DNA of 64,000 bases from Lysobacteraceae bacterium (GCA_028870665.1 JAGWPB010000001.1:37216-101215), one strand, 5' to 3'. Shown: positions 10,280 to 19,809, counted from the stretch's first letter. Translations and numbers: made by a program. The notes: generated by a model not told the origin, from the sequence alone.

Positions 10280-10903
10280 TCAGTCACGCAGTGCACGCTC
10301 GTCCGCGGTGAGGCTGCGCGCGAAGCCCTGGCTGGCGAACATGCGCTCGCCGTAATCCAGAACCGGCTTGGCCTCGCGCGCCAGCTGCACGCCCAGCACC
10401 GGCAGCCGCCACAGGATCGGAGCCACCAGACAATCGGCGAGGCTGATTTCGGGGTTGAGGAAGAACTTCGACGCCTTGAACAGCGGCACCGCCGCCAGCA
10501 GCGCCTCGCGCAGACGCCGGCGCCCGGTCTCGGCAGGTCGACCACCGGCGCGGATGGTGGCGACCAAAGGCATCCAGTCGCGCTCGATACGCACACAGGC
10601 CAGGCGCAACCGCGCCCGCGCCAGCGGGTCCACCGGCATCAGCGGCGGGTGCGGATAGCGCTCGTCGAGATATTCGCAGACCACCGCCGTGTCATAGAGC
10701 ACGAGATCGCGATCGACCAGCGTCGGCAGCGTGCCATAGGGATTGAGGTCGGCGAGATCCGCGGAAGGCTTGTCCGGATTGACGAGCTCGCGCTCGTAGG
10801 CCACGCCCTTGGCGGCGAGTACCAGGCGCGCCCGATGGCACTGGATGTCATCCGGCGCGGTGTACAGGGTCAATATGGTTCGCGAACGGGCACTCAGGGC
10901 CAT
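10280..10903 (-). CDS. sspA: Stringent starvation protein A
   Basis: A glutathione S-transferase-fold protein that binds RNA polymerase and affects stress gene expression. The 207-residue product has the GST N-terminal segment LTLYTAPDDIQCHRARLVLAAKG, the DLNPYGTLPTLVDRDLVLYDTAVVCEYLDERYPHPPL region and an all-alpha C-terminal half, as in SspA. The GST catalytic residue is not expected in this family. Expressed with sspB; petC ends 65 bases upstream, so read-through from the bc1 operon is possible. Confidence 0.95.
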   Translation of the reverse strand: MALSARSRTILTLYTAPDDIQCHRARLVLAAKGVAYERELVNPDKPSADLADLNPYGTLPTLVDRDLVLYDTAVVCEYLDERYPHPPLMPVDPLARARLRLACVRIERDWMPLVATIRAGGRPAETGRRRLREALLAAVPLFKASKFFLNPEISLADCLVAPILWRLPVLGVQLAREAKPVLDYGERMFASQGFARSLTADERALRD

Positions 10904-10968
10904 GCCGACTCTCCCCCCTCAACCGCGGATCGGGTGCGCGGCGGGTCCCCGCCCGCCACGCTTCCGCA

Positions 10969-11709
10969 TCAGTGTACGTCCTTCCAGTACTCGCGCTTCA
11001 GCAGGAGCGCCAAGAAGGTGAACACCGCCAGGTACAGCAGCACCCATACGCCGATGCGCTCGCGCTGCAGCGCCGCCGGCTCGGATACGTACTGCAGGAA
11101 GGTGGTCAGGTCGCGGATGGTGCGGTCGTACTGCGCAGGAGTCTGCAGGCCGGGCTGGCTGATCTGCAGCTTTTCGACCTGGGGATCGTGCCCCGGCTGC
11201 GCCGGAGCGTAGACCGGCGTCTGCACACCCTGCAATTCCCACAACGGAAACGGCATCGATACATTGGGGAATACCGTGTTGTTCCATCCCGTCGGCCGCG
11301 TCGGGTCAAGGTAGAACGACTTCAGATAGGTGTAGACCCAGTCCGGACCCTTGGCCGCGACTTCCAGCGACAGGTCCGGCGGCGCCTTGCCGAACCATTT
11401 CGCGGCATCCGCTGCAGGCATCGCCGAGATGGCCGGATCGCCGAACTTGTCTCCGGTCGTGTCGAGATTGGCCATCACCTGCGCCTCACTCAGGTCCAGA
11501 TCCTGGGCGATGCGCGAGTAGCGCATGTACTGCAGCGAGTGGCAGCCGGCGCAGTAGTTGAAGAACGTGCGCGCGCCGCGTTGCATCGCGGCGACGTCGT
11601 GGATGTTGGTGTGCGCCGCGTCCAACGCGTCACCCTCCGCGCCCAGCGCGGCGGTGGCGGTCAACAGGCCGAGTGCGAGGACCCAGGAGCGGAAGATTGG
11701 CTTAGTCAT
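10969..11709 (-). CDS. petC: Cytochrome c1 of the bc1 complex
   Basis: Haem c subunit of respiratory complex III, passing electrons from the Rieske centre to soluble cytochrome c. The 246-residue precursor has a signal peptide cleaved after about residue 23 (TAALGA). The haem-binding CAGCH is at 53-57, with a distal FPNVSMPFPLW containing the likely Met ligand. A single C-terminal transmembrane anchor (VLLYLAVFTFLALLL) is followed by the positive tail KREYWKDVH. It overlaps the petB end by eight bases in the petABC operon. Confidence 0.97.
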   Translation of the reverse strand: MTKPIFRSWVLALGLLTATAALGAEGDALDAAHTNIHDVAAMQRGARTFFNYCAGCHSLQYMRYSRIAQDLDLSEAQVMANLDTTGDKFGDPAISAMPAADAAKWFGKAPPDLSLEVAAKGPDWVYTYLKSFYLDPTRPTGWNNTVFPNVSMPFPLWELQGVQTPVYAPAQPGHDPQVEKLQISQPGLQTPAQYDRTIRDLTTFLQYVSEPAALQRERIGVWVLLYLAVFTFLALLLKREYWKDVH

Positions 11710-12958
11710 GCGTGGTCACCCGCAGCGGAACCGGCTTGGTCTTCTCCCAGCCGAAGTAGGTATAGGCCCAGAGGAAGATGAAGAAGGCGAAATAGACGCC
11801 GGTCAGCGCGCGGCCGATGTAGGTGTCGCCGATCCAGGTTCCCTCGCCGCCGCCGATCTTGCCCAGCCAGATGAAGGCCAGCGCGAACAGGCCGAGCGCG
11901 ACCTTGTAGCCGGCACCACGATAGCGCCACGACTTGACCTTGCCGCGATCGATCCAGGGCATGAAAAACAGCAGCGCGATCGCCGAGAACAGCGTGATCA
12001 CGCCCAGGCCCTTGCTGGGGATCACGCGCAGCATCGCGTAGAAGGGCATGAAGTACCACACCGGATGAATCGCCGCCGGGGTCACCAGATTGTTGGCGGG
12101 CACGAAGTTGTCATGCTCGAGGAAGAAACCGAAGAAGGTCGGCTGGTAGAAGATGATGAAGGCGGCGATCAGCAGGAACACGCCGACACCGAACAGATCC
12201 TTCACCGTGTAGTAGGGATGGAACGGAATGCCGTCCAGCGGTCGGCCGGCGGCGTCCTTGCTCTCCTTGATCTCGACGCCGTCGGGATTGTTGGAGCCGA
12301 CTTCGTGCAGCGCCCACAGATGCAGCACCACCAGCATCAGCAGCACCAGCGGCAGCGCGATGACGTGCAGGGCGAAGAAACGGTTGAGGGTGGCGTCGGC
12401 GGGCAGGAAGTCGCCCATGATCCACTCCACCAGCTTGTTGCCGATCACCGGCACCGCACCGAACAGCGAGATGATCACCTTGGCGCCCCAGAACGACATC
12501 TGCCCCCACGGCAGCACATAGCCCATGAAGGCCTCGGCCATCAGCGCCAGATACACGAACATGCCGAGGATCCACAGCAGCTCGCGCGGCTTCTTGTAGG
12601 AGCCGTACATCAGCGCGCGGAACATGTGCAGATACACCACGACGAAGAACAGCGAAGCGCCGGTGGTGTGCATGTAGCGGATCAGCCAGCCCCACTCGAC
12701 GTCGCGCATGATGTACTGCACCGAGGCGAAGGCGCCGGCCGCGCTCGGATTGAAGTTCATGGTCAGGAAGATGCCGGTGACGATCTGGTTGACCAGCACC
12801 AGCAGCGCCAGCGAGCCGAAGTAGTACATCACGTTGAAGTTCTTCGGCGCGTAGTAGTCGGTGGTCGCCGAACGCATGAAGCCGATGATCGGCAGGCGCT
12901 CCTCGATCCAGGCGAGCACCTTGTTGTCCGGCTTGTAGGCATCGTGCGCGGCGGCCAT
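11702..12958 (-). CDS. petB: Cytochrome b of the bc1 complex
   Basis: Membrane core of complex III with two b haems and the quinol oxidation site. The 418-residue product has eight or nine hydrophobic helices. Visible motifs include FGSLALLVLVNQIVTG, the haem-ligand helices with RYMHTTGAS and ALHVIALPL, GYVLPWGQMSFWGA of the Qo region, and the PEWY-equivalent HPVWYFMPFYAML. ATG 12958 overlaps the petA stop by one base (TGATG); the longer upstream frame reads petA DNA in the wrong frame. Confidence 0.97.
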   Translation of the reverse strand: MAAAHDAYKPDNKVLAWIEERLPIIGFMRSATTDYYAPKNFNVMYYFGSLALLVLVNQIVTGIFLTMNFNPSAAGAFASVQYIMRDVEWGWLIRYMHTTGASLFFVVVYLHMFRALMYGSYKKPRELLWILGMFVYLALMAEAFMGYVLPWGQMSFWGAKVIISLFGAVPVIGNKLVEWIMGDFLPADATLNRFFALHVIALPLVLLMLVVLHLWALHEVGSNNPDGVEIKESKDAAGRPLDGIPFHPYYTVKDLFGVGVFLLIAAFIIFYQPTFFGFFLEHDNFVPANNLVTPAAIHPVWYFMPFYAMLRVIPSKGLGVITLFSAIALLFFMPWIDRGKVKSWRYRGAGYKVALGLFALAFIWLGKIGGGEGTWIGDTYIGRALTGVYFAFFIFLWAYTYFGWEKTKPVPLRVTTHD

Positions 12959-13554
12959 CACGCGGCTCCTTTCGGGCTGACGCCGATACGCACGTGGGTA
13001 TCGTCGATGAAGTGGTAGGGCGGGATCACCATGTTCAGCGGCGCGGGCACGCCCTGGAACACGCGGCCGGAGACGTCGTAGCGCGACTTGTGGCAAGGGC
13101 AGAAGTAGCCGCCCTTCCAGTGGGCATCGAAGGGCTCGGGCCGGATCTCGCCGTAGTAGTCGGGCACGCAACCGAGATGGGTGCAGATGCCGATCATCAC
13201 CAGCCATTCCGGCTTGATCGAACGCCAGGTGTTCTTGCAGTAGGAAGGCTGCTGGTCTTCCTCGCACTTGGGATCACGCAGGCGCGGATCCAGCGACGGC
13301 AGGTCGGCCAGCTGTTCCTTGGTGCGGTTGGCGACGAACACCGGCAGTCCGCGCCAGGCGAAGCGCACCATCTGGCCCAGCTCGATCTTGCTGATGTCCG
13401 CGGTCACCGGGGCTCCCGCGGACAGGGCGCGTGCGCTCGGCTCCCAGGATTCGATGAACGGTACTGCCGCGGCCACCACACCCACGCCGCCGATCACGGC
13501 GGTGGTGGCAGTGAGGAAGCGGCGGCGGCCGTGGTCTACGCCTTCATTCGCCAT
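12958..13554 (-). CDS. petA: Rieske iron-sulfur subunit of the bc1 complex
   Basis: The 2Fe-2S protein that takes the first electron from quinol. The 198-residue protein begins with a Tat-type signal (RRRFLT at 10-15, then a hydrophobic anchor), as Rieske proteins are folded before export. Cluster ligands are C124 and H126 in CTHLGC and C152 and H155 in CPCH; C129 is placed for the stabilising disulfide. ATG 13554 is chosen because it places the Tat motif about ten residues in. First gene of petABC, divergent from the DegS-like gene. Confidence 0.97.
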   Translation of the reverse strand: MANEGVDHGRRRFLTATTAVIGGVGVVAAAVPFIESWEPSARALSAGAPVTADISKIELGQMVRFAWRGLPVFVANRTKEQLADLPSLDPRLRDPKCEEDQQPSYCKNTWRSIKPEWLVMIGICTHLGCVPDYYGEIRPEPFDAHWKGGYFCPCHKSRYDVSGRVFQGVPAPLNMVIPPYHFIDDTHVRIGVSPKGAA

Positions 13555-13640
13555 CAGGCTCTCCGGAACGGCATTGCGACGGTGGGAAGGGGCGGGTACC
13601 CCCAAAAAACGGCCTAGTGTAACGAGTGGCTTGGCCCCCT

Positions 13641-13646
13641 TACAAT
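13641..13646 (+). promoter_or_regulatory. Candidate -10 box for the DegS-like gene
   Basis: TACAAT, five of six matches to the sigma-70 consensus, lies 31 bases before the protease start in the divergent gap with petA. The hexamer about 17 bases upstream is a poor -35. Confidence 0.3.
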
Positions 13647-13677
13647 CAAGTCCTGCCTTTCTGCGGCGACTTTACGC

Positions 13678-14847
13678 ATGCTGCGCCCTTACGAACTGCT
13701 TGCGTTTGCGCTGCGCGCCGCGGTGACGGGACTGGCCGTGGCGATACTGGTCATTCTGGTCTGGCCGGCTGCCGGAACCGCGCTGCGCGCGCGCCTCGGA
13801 CTCGCTGCGCCACCGCCGGCGGCGGCACCGGCGGCCGTCGCGGCACCGGCGTCGTATGCCGACGCGGTGGCGCGGGCGGCGCCCGCGGTCGTCAACATCT
13901 ACGCCAACCGCACCGTGCTCGAACAGCCGCTGCGGGCGTTCTCCGACCCTCTGCTGCAGCAACTGCTGGGCCCGCAGGCCTACGGCCCGGCGCGCCCGCG
14001 GCGAGTGCAGAACCTTGGTTCCGGCGTGATCGTCAGCAGCAAGGGTTACGTGCTGACCAACAACCACGTGATCGCCGGCGCCGACAACATCCAGGTGATG
14101 CTCTACGATGGCCGCGTGGCCAAGGCCACGGTGATCGGCAGCGATCGCGACACCGATCTGGCGGTGCTGAAGATCGACGCTCACCCGCTGCCCGCGGTGG
14201 CGATCGAGGACCCGCGTCCGGTACGCGTCGGCGACGTGGTGCTGGCGATCGGCAACCCGCTGGGCATCGGCCAGACGGTGACGATGGGCATCGTCAGCGC
14301 GCTGGGCCGCCAGCTCAGCCTGTCCACCGACGAGGACTTCATCCAGACCGACGCCGCGATCAACTCCGGCAATTCCGGCGGCGCGCTGGTGAACTCGCTG
14401 GGCGAGCTGGTCGGCATCAACACCGCCATGCTCGGCCGCGCCTCGGGCGCCGAAGGCATCAGCTTTGCCATCCCGGTGCGCACCGCACGCATGGTGCTGG
14501 AGCAGATCATCCGTCACGGCCGGGTGGTACGCGGCTGGCTGGGCGCCGATTACGCGCCGATCGCGCTGACGCGCGGCGGCCTGCCGATGGCGGCGCGCGG
14601 CGCCATCGTCACCGAGGTCTATCCGGGCGGGCCGGCCGCCGAAGCGGGGCTGCGCCCCGGCGACGTGCTGCTGCGCATCGACCGGACCGACATCCTCGAC
14701 CCCGCCGATCTGCGCCAGCGCGAGTCGGCGCTGACGCCCGGTACGGAGGTGACCCTGTCCGGCCTGCGGCTTGGAGTGCCGTTCCATGTCCGCGTGCGGC
14801 TGGCGGAACGGCCTCCGCAACCGATGGGCCTGCCCTCCGCCGGCTGA
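13678..14847 (+). CDS. DegS/HtrA-type periplasmic serine protease
   Basis: A membrane-anchored trypsin-like protease of 389 residues. One N-terminal transmembrane segment (about 10-30) and an Ala/Pro-rich linker precede the protease domain, whose catalytic triad is H130 (TNNHVI), D160 (DTDLAV) and S233 (GNSGGAL). A single PDZ domain follows (about 285-375). One PDZ domain and a membrane anchor fit DegS, the site-1 protease that cleaves anti-sigma factor RseA under envelope stress, better than the soluble two-PDZ DegP. No rseA/rpoE genes are nearby, so the regulatory role is inferred. Confidence 0.88.
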   Translation: MLRPYELLAFALRAAVTGLAVAILVILVWPAAGTALRARLGLAAPPPAAAPAAVAAPASYADAVARAAPAVVNIYANRTVLEQPLRAFSDPLLQQLLGPQAYGPARPRRVQNLGSGVIVSSKGYVLTNNHVIAGADNIQVMLYDGRVAKATVIGSDRDTDLAVLKIDAHPLPAVAIEDPRPVRVGDVVLAIGNPLGIGQTVTMGIVSALGRQLSLSTDEDFIQTDAAINSGNSGGALVNSLGELVGINTAMLGRASGAEGISFAIPVRTARMVLEQIIRHGRVVRGWLGADYAPIALTRGGLPMAARGAIVTEVYPGGPAAEAGLRPGDVLLRIDRTDILDPADLRQRESALTPGTEVTLSGLRLGVPFHVRVRLAERPPQPMGLPSAG

Positions 14848-14863
14848 CCTCGCCGCGTCTGAC

Positions 14864-15793
14864 TCAGCCGCCCTGCGCCAGCGAGGGCTCGATGGCCGCA
14901 CGATAGCGCCGGTGCAGCAGCGCCACTCGCTGCACGTAGAGCCGCGTCTCGTCGTACGGCGGTATGCCGTTGTACTTGCGCACCGCCGCCTCGCCGGCGT
15001 TGTAGGCCGCCGTGGCGAGACGCTCGTTGCCGTGGAAGTCCCTGAGCAGCTGGGCCAGGTAGCGCGCGCCGCCGTCGATATTCTGTCCGGGCAAGAAAGC
15101 GTCGCGCACGCCCATGTCGGCAGCAGTACCGGGCATCAGCTGCATCAGGCCCTGCGCGCCCTTGTCCGACACCGCCCGCGGATCGAAGGCGCTTTCGGCG
15201 TGAATGACCGCGCGCAGCAGCGCCGGATCGACGCCGTAACGGCTTGCGGCCGAAGCGATTTCGGGCGCATAGGCGTGCACTCGCAGCGGCGTGGTCGCCC
15301 AGTCGATGCCGGAATGCGTGCTGCAGGCGAAGCAGGTCGATATGTAGGTGAACAACATGTCCACGCGCTTGACCGTGATACCTACCGGCCGCACGTTGGT
15401 GTACTCGACGGTACCGTCGGCAAGGGTGACGCGATAGACGCTGCCGCGCAGGATGCGCGCATGCCGGCGCAACGACGGCAGCGTGGTGACCTGATCCGGC
15501 TGCAGCTCCGCGACCAGCGGCTGCGCCGCGGTGGGGCTCTCCGCCGCGGCGCCGGGTCCGGCATCGGCGCCGCGGTTGCCGACCGTCGTGCCGGCAGCGG
15601 CACGGCGTTCGGAGGGGTAACTCATGCGCCGGCACTGACCGTAGCCGCCGCGGCTGGTGCTGAAGACGGTTTCACCGTGGGTGCCGATGCAGCGCCACAG
15701 CGCGCCGGCATGCCCCGGCCACGCCATCAGCAGGCCGCTCGCGGCGAGCAGCGGCAGGGCGAAGCGGCGGCGGGGAAGCGAGAGGGCCGGCAT
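14864..15793 (-). CDS. Lytic transglycosylase, SLT domain, with N-terminal DUF4124-like region
   Basis: A 309-residue exported murein hydrolase. A signal sequence follows the start (RRRFALPLLAASGLLMAWPGHA). Next comes a region with WRCIGTHGETVFSTSRGGYGQC resembling DUF4124, which often precedes SLT domains in this order. The catalytic domain holds AVIHAESAFDPRAVSDKGAQ, with the catalytic Glu in HAES, then GLMQLMPGTA and ATAAYNAGEAAVRKYNG, the three SLT motifs. It should cleave peptidoglycan glycan strands in the periplasm. It converges with the DegS-like gene across 16 bases. Confidence 0.9.
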   Translation of the reverse strand: MPALSLPRRRFALPLLAASGLLMAWPGHAGALWRCIGTHGETVFSTSRGGYGQCRRMSYPSERRAAAGTTVGNRGADAGPGAAAESPTAAQPLVAELQPDQVTTLPSLRRHARILRGSVYRVTLADGTVEYTNVRPVGITVKRVDMLFTYISTCFACSTHSGIDWATTPLRVHAYAPEIASAASRYGVDPALLRAVIHAESAFDPRAVSDKGAQGLMQLMPGTAADMGVRDAFLPGQNIDGGARYLAQLLRDFHGNERLATAAYNAGEAAVRKYNGIPPYDETRLYVQRVALLHRRYRAAIEPSLAQGG

Positions 15794-15907
15794 GGGTCGG
15801 CAGTCTGCTACGGACCGCGCGCAGTTCCAAGCGACCGCGTCACACGGCTGGTGAGGCGACGGCGGCACGCGTAGACTGCGACGTTCGCCGAAAATCCAGC
15901 ATCGATC

Positions 15908-17251
15908 ATGCCCGGCAAGCTCTTCATCAAGACCCACGGCTGCCAGATGAACGAGTACGACTCCGCCAAGATGGCGGACGTGCTGCGGGTCGCACACGGG
16001 CTGGAGATCACCAGCGACGAGACCGCGGCGGACGTGATCCTGATCAACACCTGTTCGATCCGCGAGAAAGCCCAGGACAAGGTGTTCAGCCAGCTCGGTC
16101 GCTGGAAGCGGCTCAAGCAGCGCAATCCGGATCTGGTGATCGGCGTCGGCGGCTGCGTCGCCAGCCAGGAGGGCGAGGCGATCGTGCAGCGCGCGCCCTG
16201 CGTGGACCTGGTGTTCGGCCCGCAGACCCTGCATCGCCTGCCGGCGATGATCGATGCGCGCCGCGCAAGCGGCCGTGCCCAGGTGGATATCCGTTTCCCC
16301 GAGATCGAGAAGTTCGACCGCCTCCCCGAGCCGCGCGCCGAAGGCCCCTGCGCCTTCGTCTCGATCATGGAAGGGTGCTCCAAGTACTGTTCCTACTGCG
16401 TCGTGCCCTATACCCGCGGCACCGAGATCAGCCGGCCGTTCGACGACGTGCTGGCCGAGGTGGCCGCGCTGGCCGAGCAGGGTGTGCGCGAGGTCAATCT
16501 GTTGGGCCAGAATGTCAACGCCTACCGCGGACCGCTGCACGGTGGCGGCGCGGCTGATCTGGCGCTGCTGATCCGCGCCATCGCCGAACTCGACGCTATC
16601 GGCCGCATCCGCTTCACCACCTCGCATCCGCTGGAATTCAGCGACAGCCTGGTCGCGGCCTACCGCGACGTTCCCAAGCTGGCCAACTACCTGCACCTGC
16701 CGGTGCAGGCCGGTTCGGATCGCATTCTCGCGGCGATGAAGCGCGGCTACACCGTGCTCGAGTACAAGCAGAAGATCCGCCGCCTGCGCGCGGTGCGCCC
16801 GGACATCGCGATCAGCACCGATCTGATCGTCGGCTTCCCCGGCGAGACCGCGGCCGAGTTCGCGCAGACCCTGAGGCTGGTTGATGAAATCGGTTTCGAC
16901 CAGAGCTTCTCCTTCATCTACTCGCGCCGTCCCGGCACGCCCGCCGCCAGTCTCGCCGACGACGCCACCGACGCGGTCAAGCACGAGCGCCTGGCTCGCC
17001 TGCAGGCGGCACTCAACGCCAATGCGCGCCGCTACAGCGAGGCGATGGTCGGCAGCACGCAGGTCGTGCTGGTCGAAGGTCCGAGCCGGAAGAACCCGGA
17101 CGAGCTGACCGGGCGCACCGAGAACATGCGCGCCGTCAATTTCCCCGGCCAGCCGCGGCTGATCGGGCAATTCGTCGCGGTCACCATCACCGAGGCACGC
17201 GCCAACTCGCTGCGCGCATGCATCCGCCAGGCGGACGATGCCGCGGCCTGA
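15908..17251 (+). CDS. miaB: tRNA-2-methylthio-N6-dimethylallyladenosine synthase MiaB
   Basis: Radical-SAM methylthiotransferase that modifies i6A37 of tRNAs. The 447-residue protein carries the N-terminal UPF0004 cluster ligands C12, C49 and C83, the radical-SAM triad C157/C161/C164 in CSKYCSYC, and a C-terminal TRAM domain ending near [16 protein letters not shown]. Start ATG 15908 gives the family-typical [26 protein letters not shown] box at 15872-15877 may be its -10. It begins the miaB-phoH-ybeY-corC block common in gammaproteobacteria. Confidence 0.98.
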   Translation: MPGKLFIKTHGCQMNEYDSAKMADVLRVAHGLEITSDETAADVILINTCSIREKAQDKVFSQLGRWKRLKQRNPDLVIGVGGCVASQEGEAIVQRAPCVDLVFGPQTLHRLPAMIDARRASGRAQVDIRFPEIEKFDRLPEPRAEGPCAFVSIMEGCSKYCSYCVVPYTRGTEISRPFDDVLAEVAALAEQGVREVNLLGQNVNAYRGPLHGGGAADLALLIRAIAELDAIGRIRFTTSHPLEFSDSLVAAYRDVPKLANYLHLPVQAGSDRILAAMKRGYTVLEYKQKIRRLRAVRPDIAISTDLIVGFPGETAAEFAQTLRLVDEIGFDQSFSFIYSRRPGTPAASLADDATDAVKHERLARLQAALNANARRYSEAMVGSTQVVLVEGPSRKNPDELTGRTENMRAVNFPGQPRLIGQFVAVTITEARANSLRACIRQADDAAA

Positions 17252-17273
17252 ACCGGCGCGCCCGTCCGAACCG

Positions 17274-18314
17274 ATGACCGACACCCTCATGCACCGTGAT
17301 TTTGCGCTCGCCCCCGACGATGGCGTGCGGCTGGCCAACCTGTGCGGTCCCTTCGACGAGCATCTGCGCCAGATCGAGCTGCGCCTCGGCGTCGAAATCG
17401 TCAACCGTGGCGCCGTCTTTCGCGTGATTGGCGACGAGCGTGCCGCCGCTGCCGCCGAGCGCGTCCTGCGGACCCTCTACGGCGCCTCCGCAGACGTGAC
17501 TCTCGACGCTGCTCGCGTGCATCTGCAGCTGGCCGAATCCGGCGCCGAGAGCGGCGTCGAGCGCGGCACCGACGATGCGCAGGAGGTGGTGATCCGGGTC
17601 AAGCGCGGCATGATCAAGGGCCGCGGCCCGACCCAGGCCCGCTATCTGCACGCGATCGCGCGTCACGACATCAGCTTCGGCGTCGGGCCCGCCGGCACCG
17701 GCAAGACCTACCTGGCGGTGGCCAGCGCGGTGGAGGCGCTGGCGCAGAACCGCGTGCAGCGGCTGATCCTGGTGCGCCCGGCGGTCGAGGCCGGCGAGAA
17801 GCTCGGCTTCCTGCCCGGTGATCTGACCCAGAAGGTCGATCCCTATCTGCGGCCCCTGTACGACGCCCTCTACGAGATGCTCGGTTTCGAGCGCGTGGCC
17901 AAGCTGATCGAGCGCAACGTGATCGAGATCGCACCGTTGGCCTACATGCGTGGGCGCACACTCAATGATGCCTTCGTGATTCTCGACGAGGCGCAGAACA
18001 CCACCGTCGAGCAGATGAAGATGTTCCTGACCCGCATCGGCTTCGGCGCGATGGCCGTGATCACCGGCGACGTGACCCAGACCGACCTGCCGCGCCAGGT
18101 GCGCTCGGGCCTGCGCCACGCCGTCGAGGTGCTGCGCGAGGTCGACGGCATCAGCTTCACCTTCTTCACCTCGCGCGACGTGGTGCGCCATCCGCTGGTG
18201 GCGCGCATCGTGCGGGCGTACGAGGCGTTTGAGGAGAACGGGGTCCGGGACCCGGGAAATGCCGAGCAAAAGCCGAGGTTCGGCGATCGCGAAAAGCGCG
18301 ATCCAACGCTCTGA
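17274..18314 (+). CDS. phoH: PhoH-like ATPase (YbeZ)
   Basis: A cytoplasmic P-loop ATPase of about 346 residues linked to ribosome and RNA metabolism, usually encoded beside ybeY. Walker A is GPAGTGKT at 138-145 and Walker B is VILDEAQN, with the family block LVRPAVEAGEKLGFLPG between them. ATG 17274 is preferred; an in-frame ATG at 17238 would overlap miaB. The normal family end is near AYEAFEENG; the last 25 or so residues (VRDPGNAEQKPRFGDREKRD) are encoded by a GGGTCCCGGG-type repeat and look like a recent extension. Confidence 0.95.
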   Translation: MTDTLMHRDFALAPDDGVRLANLCGPFDEHLRQIELRLGVEIVNRGAVFRVIGDERAAAAAERVLRTLYGASADVTLDAARVHLQLAESGAESGVERGTDDAQEVVIRVKRGMIKGRGPTQARYLHAIARHDISFGVGPAGTGKTYLAVASAVEALAQNRVQRLILVRPAVEAGEKLGFLPGDLTQKVDPYLRPLYDALYEMLGFERVAKLIERNVIEIAPLAYMRGRTLNDAFVILDEAQNTTVEQMKMFLTRIGFGAMAVITGDVTQTDLPRQVRSGLRHAVEVLREVDGISFTFFTSRDVVRHPLVARIVRAYEAFEENGVRDPGNAEQKPRFGDREKRDPTL

Positions 18315-18450
18315 ATCGCCCGCGCCATGCCTCGCCACCCCACGCACTTTGCTCTTCCGAGTCCCGAACCCCGGGTCCCGGCTCTTCAGGTCCGGGGCCC
18401 CGGCTCCTCCCCAGATCCCGCGTCCCGCGTCCCGCGTCCCGGCGGCAGCC
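18241..18450. repeat. GGGTCCC/GGGACCC-type repeat block between phoH and ybeY
   Basis: The segment contains a 12-base inverted repeat (CCGGGACCCGGG at 18245-18256 and its complement at 18370-18381), an inner GGTCCGGGGCCCCGG palindrome, and a short tandem of CCCGCGT near 18419-18440. Such GTCCCGGGACC-rich intergenic elements are familiar from xanthomonad genomes. It forms the 3' end of phoH and the region just upstream of ybeY. Confidence 0.65.
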
Positions 18451-18455
18451 CCATC

Positions 18456-18926
18456 GTGCACGTCAGCTACGCCCTGCCCCGCCGCGGCCTGCCGGCACCG
18501 GTGTCGTTCCGGTGCTGGGTGACGGCGGCACTCGCCGGTGCCCGCCGGCGCGCAGCAGCCGAGCTGGCGATCCGCATCGTCGGCACCAGCGAGAGCCGCG
18601 CGCTCAACCGCCGCTACCGTGATCGCGACCGCGCCACCAACGTGCTGTCGTTCACCGCCGAGCTGGCGCCGGGACTGCGCCTGCCGCTGCTGGGCGACCT
18701 GGTGATCTGTGCACCGGTGGTGGCGCGCGAGGCGCGCGAACAGGGCAAGCCGCCAGCCGCGCACTACGCCCATCTGACCATCCACGGGGTGTTGCACCTG
18801 CTTGGCCATGATCATCAGCTCGAGGCTCCGGCGCAGCGCATGGAGACACTGGAAACACGGATCCTGGCCGGTCTCGGAATCGCCGATCCCTACGCGGATG
18901 AACGCGGGCGCCGCCCTTTCGGCTAG
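18456..18926 (+). CDS. ybeY: Endoribonuclease YbeY
   Basis: Zinc-dependent RNase for 16S rRNA maturation and ribosome quality control. The catalytic metal site is HGVLHLLGHDH, matching HxxxHxxxxxH, and the preceding blocks NRRYRDRDRATNVLSF and LGDLVICAPVVAREA are characteristic. An upstream ATG at 18327 would add over 40 residues translated from the low-complexity repeat block, with no family support. GTG 18456 places the protein start at VHVSYALPRRGLP, in line with homologues, giving 156 residues. Followed by corC after 40 bases. Confidence 0.93.
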   Translation: MHVSYALPRRGLPAPVSFRCWVTAALAGARRRAAAELAIRIVGTSESRALNRRYRDRDRATNVLSFTAELAPGLRLPLLGDLVICAPVVAREAREQGKPPAAHYAHLTIHGVLHLLGHDHQLEAPAQRMETLETRILAGLGIADPYADERGRRPFG

Positions 18927-18966
18927 ACTTTCAGATTCCACCCCACCGACACGATCCACGCCGTCA

Positions 18967-19809
18967 ATGAGCGAGGACCCGAGTACCAGCGGCCCGGCGC
19001 GCTCCTTCTGGGGCCGCCTGGGCCACATGCTTTCCGGCGAGCCGCGCAACCGCGAGGAACTGCTCGCCGAGCTGCGTGCCGCCCACGACAACGGCCTGCT
19101 CGCCCGCGATACCCTGGCGATGATCGAGGGCGCGATCGAGGTCAGCGAGCTGATCGTGGCCGACGCGATGATTCCGCGCATGCAGATGGTGATGCTGGCC
19201 GTCGATGCGCCGTTCGCCGACCTGTTGGCCACGGTGGTCGAATCCGGTCACTCGCGCTTTCCGGTCCACGGCGAGGACAAGGACGAGATCCTCGGCATCC
19301 TGCTGGCCAAGGACCTGCTGCGCACCTTCGGCAACGCCGAGGGCTGCGCCATTCGCGCCCTGTTGCGACCGGCGGCCCTGATTCCGGAATCGATGCGGCT
19401 GAACGTGCTGCTGGGCGAGTTCAAGCTCACCCGCAACCACATGGCCATCGTGATGGACGAGTACGGCGGCGTCGCCGGGCTGATCACCATCGAGGATGTG
19501 CTGGAGGAGATCGTCGGCGACATCGCCGATGAGCACGATGATGCCGAGGCCACCCCGCGCGTGCAGTCGCAGCCCGACGGCAGTCATCTGGTGGACGCGC
19601 TGATGCCGATCGATGACTTCAACGAGCGCTTCGGCACGCAGTTCCCCGACGCGGAATCCGACACCGTCGGCGGCCTGGTCACCGCCGCGATCGGCCATCT
19701 TCCGGAAGCCGGCGAAAGCGCCAGCATCGACGGCTACGCCTTCGAGGTCGTCGCCGCCGACGACCGCCGCGTGATCCGCCTGAAGCTGCGCGCGCCCGAT
19801 GCGGCCTGA
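18967..19809 (+). CDS. corC: CorC-type CBS-domain protein
   Basis: A 280-residue cytoplasmic protein with an N-terminal helical segment (NREELLAELRAAHDNGLLARD), two CBS domains (about residues 60-185, with MIPRMQMVMLAVDAPFADLL and VMDEYGGVAGLITIEDVLEEIVGD), and a C-terminal CorC_HlyC domain (about 200-275). Proteins of this type modulate magnesium and cobalt efflux or resistance and, unlike CNNM proteins, have no membrane domain. Being in one block with corA (21.1 kb) fits a role in divalent cation handling. Its end overlaps the DUF4105 gene by 11 bases. Confidence 0.92.
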   Translation: MSEDPSTSGPARSFWGRLGHMLSGEPRNREELLAELRAAHDNGLLARDTLAMIEGAIEVSELIVADAMIPRMQMVMLAVDAPFADLLATVVESGHSRFPVHGEDKDEILGILLAKDLLRTFGNAEGCAIRALLRPAALIPESMRLNVLLGEFKLTRNHMAIVMDEYGGVAGLITIEDVLEEIVGDIADEHDDAEATPRVQSQPDGSHLVDALMPIDDFNERFGTQFPDAESDTVGGLVTAAIGHLPEAGESASIDGYAFEVVAADDRRVIRLKLRAPDAA

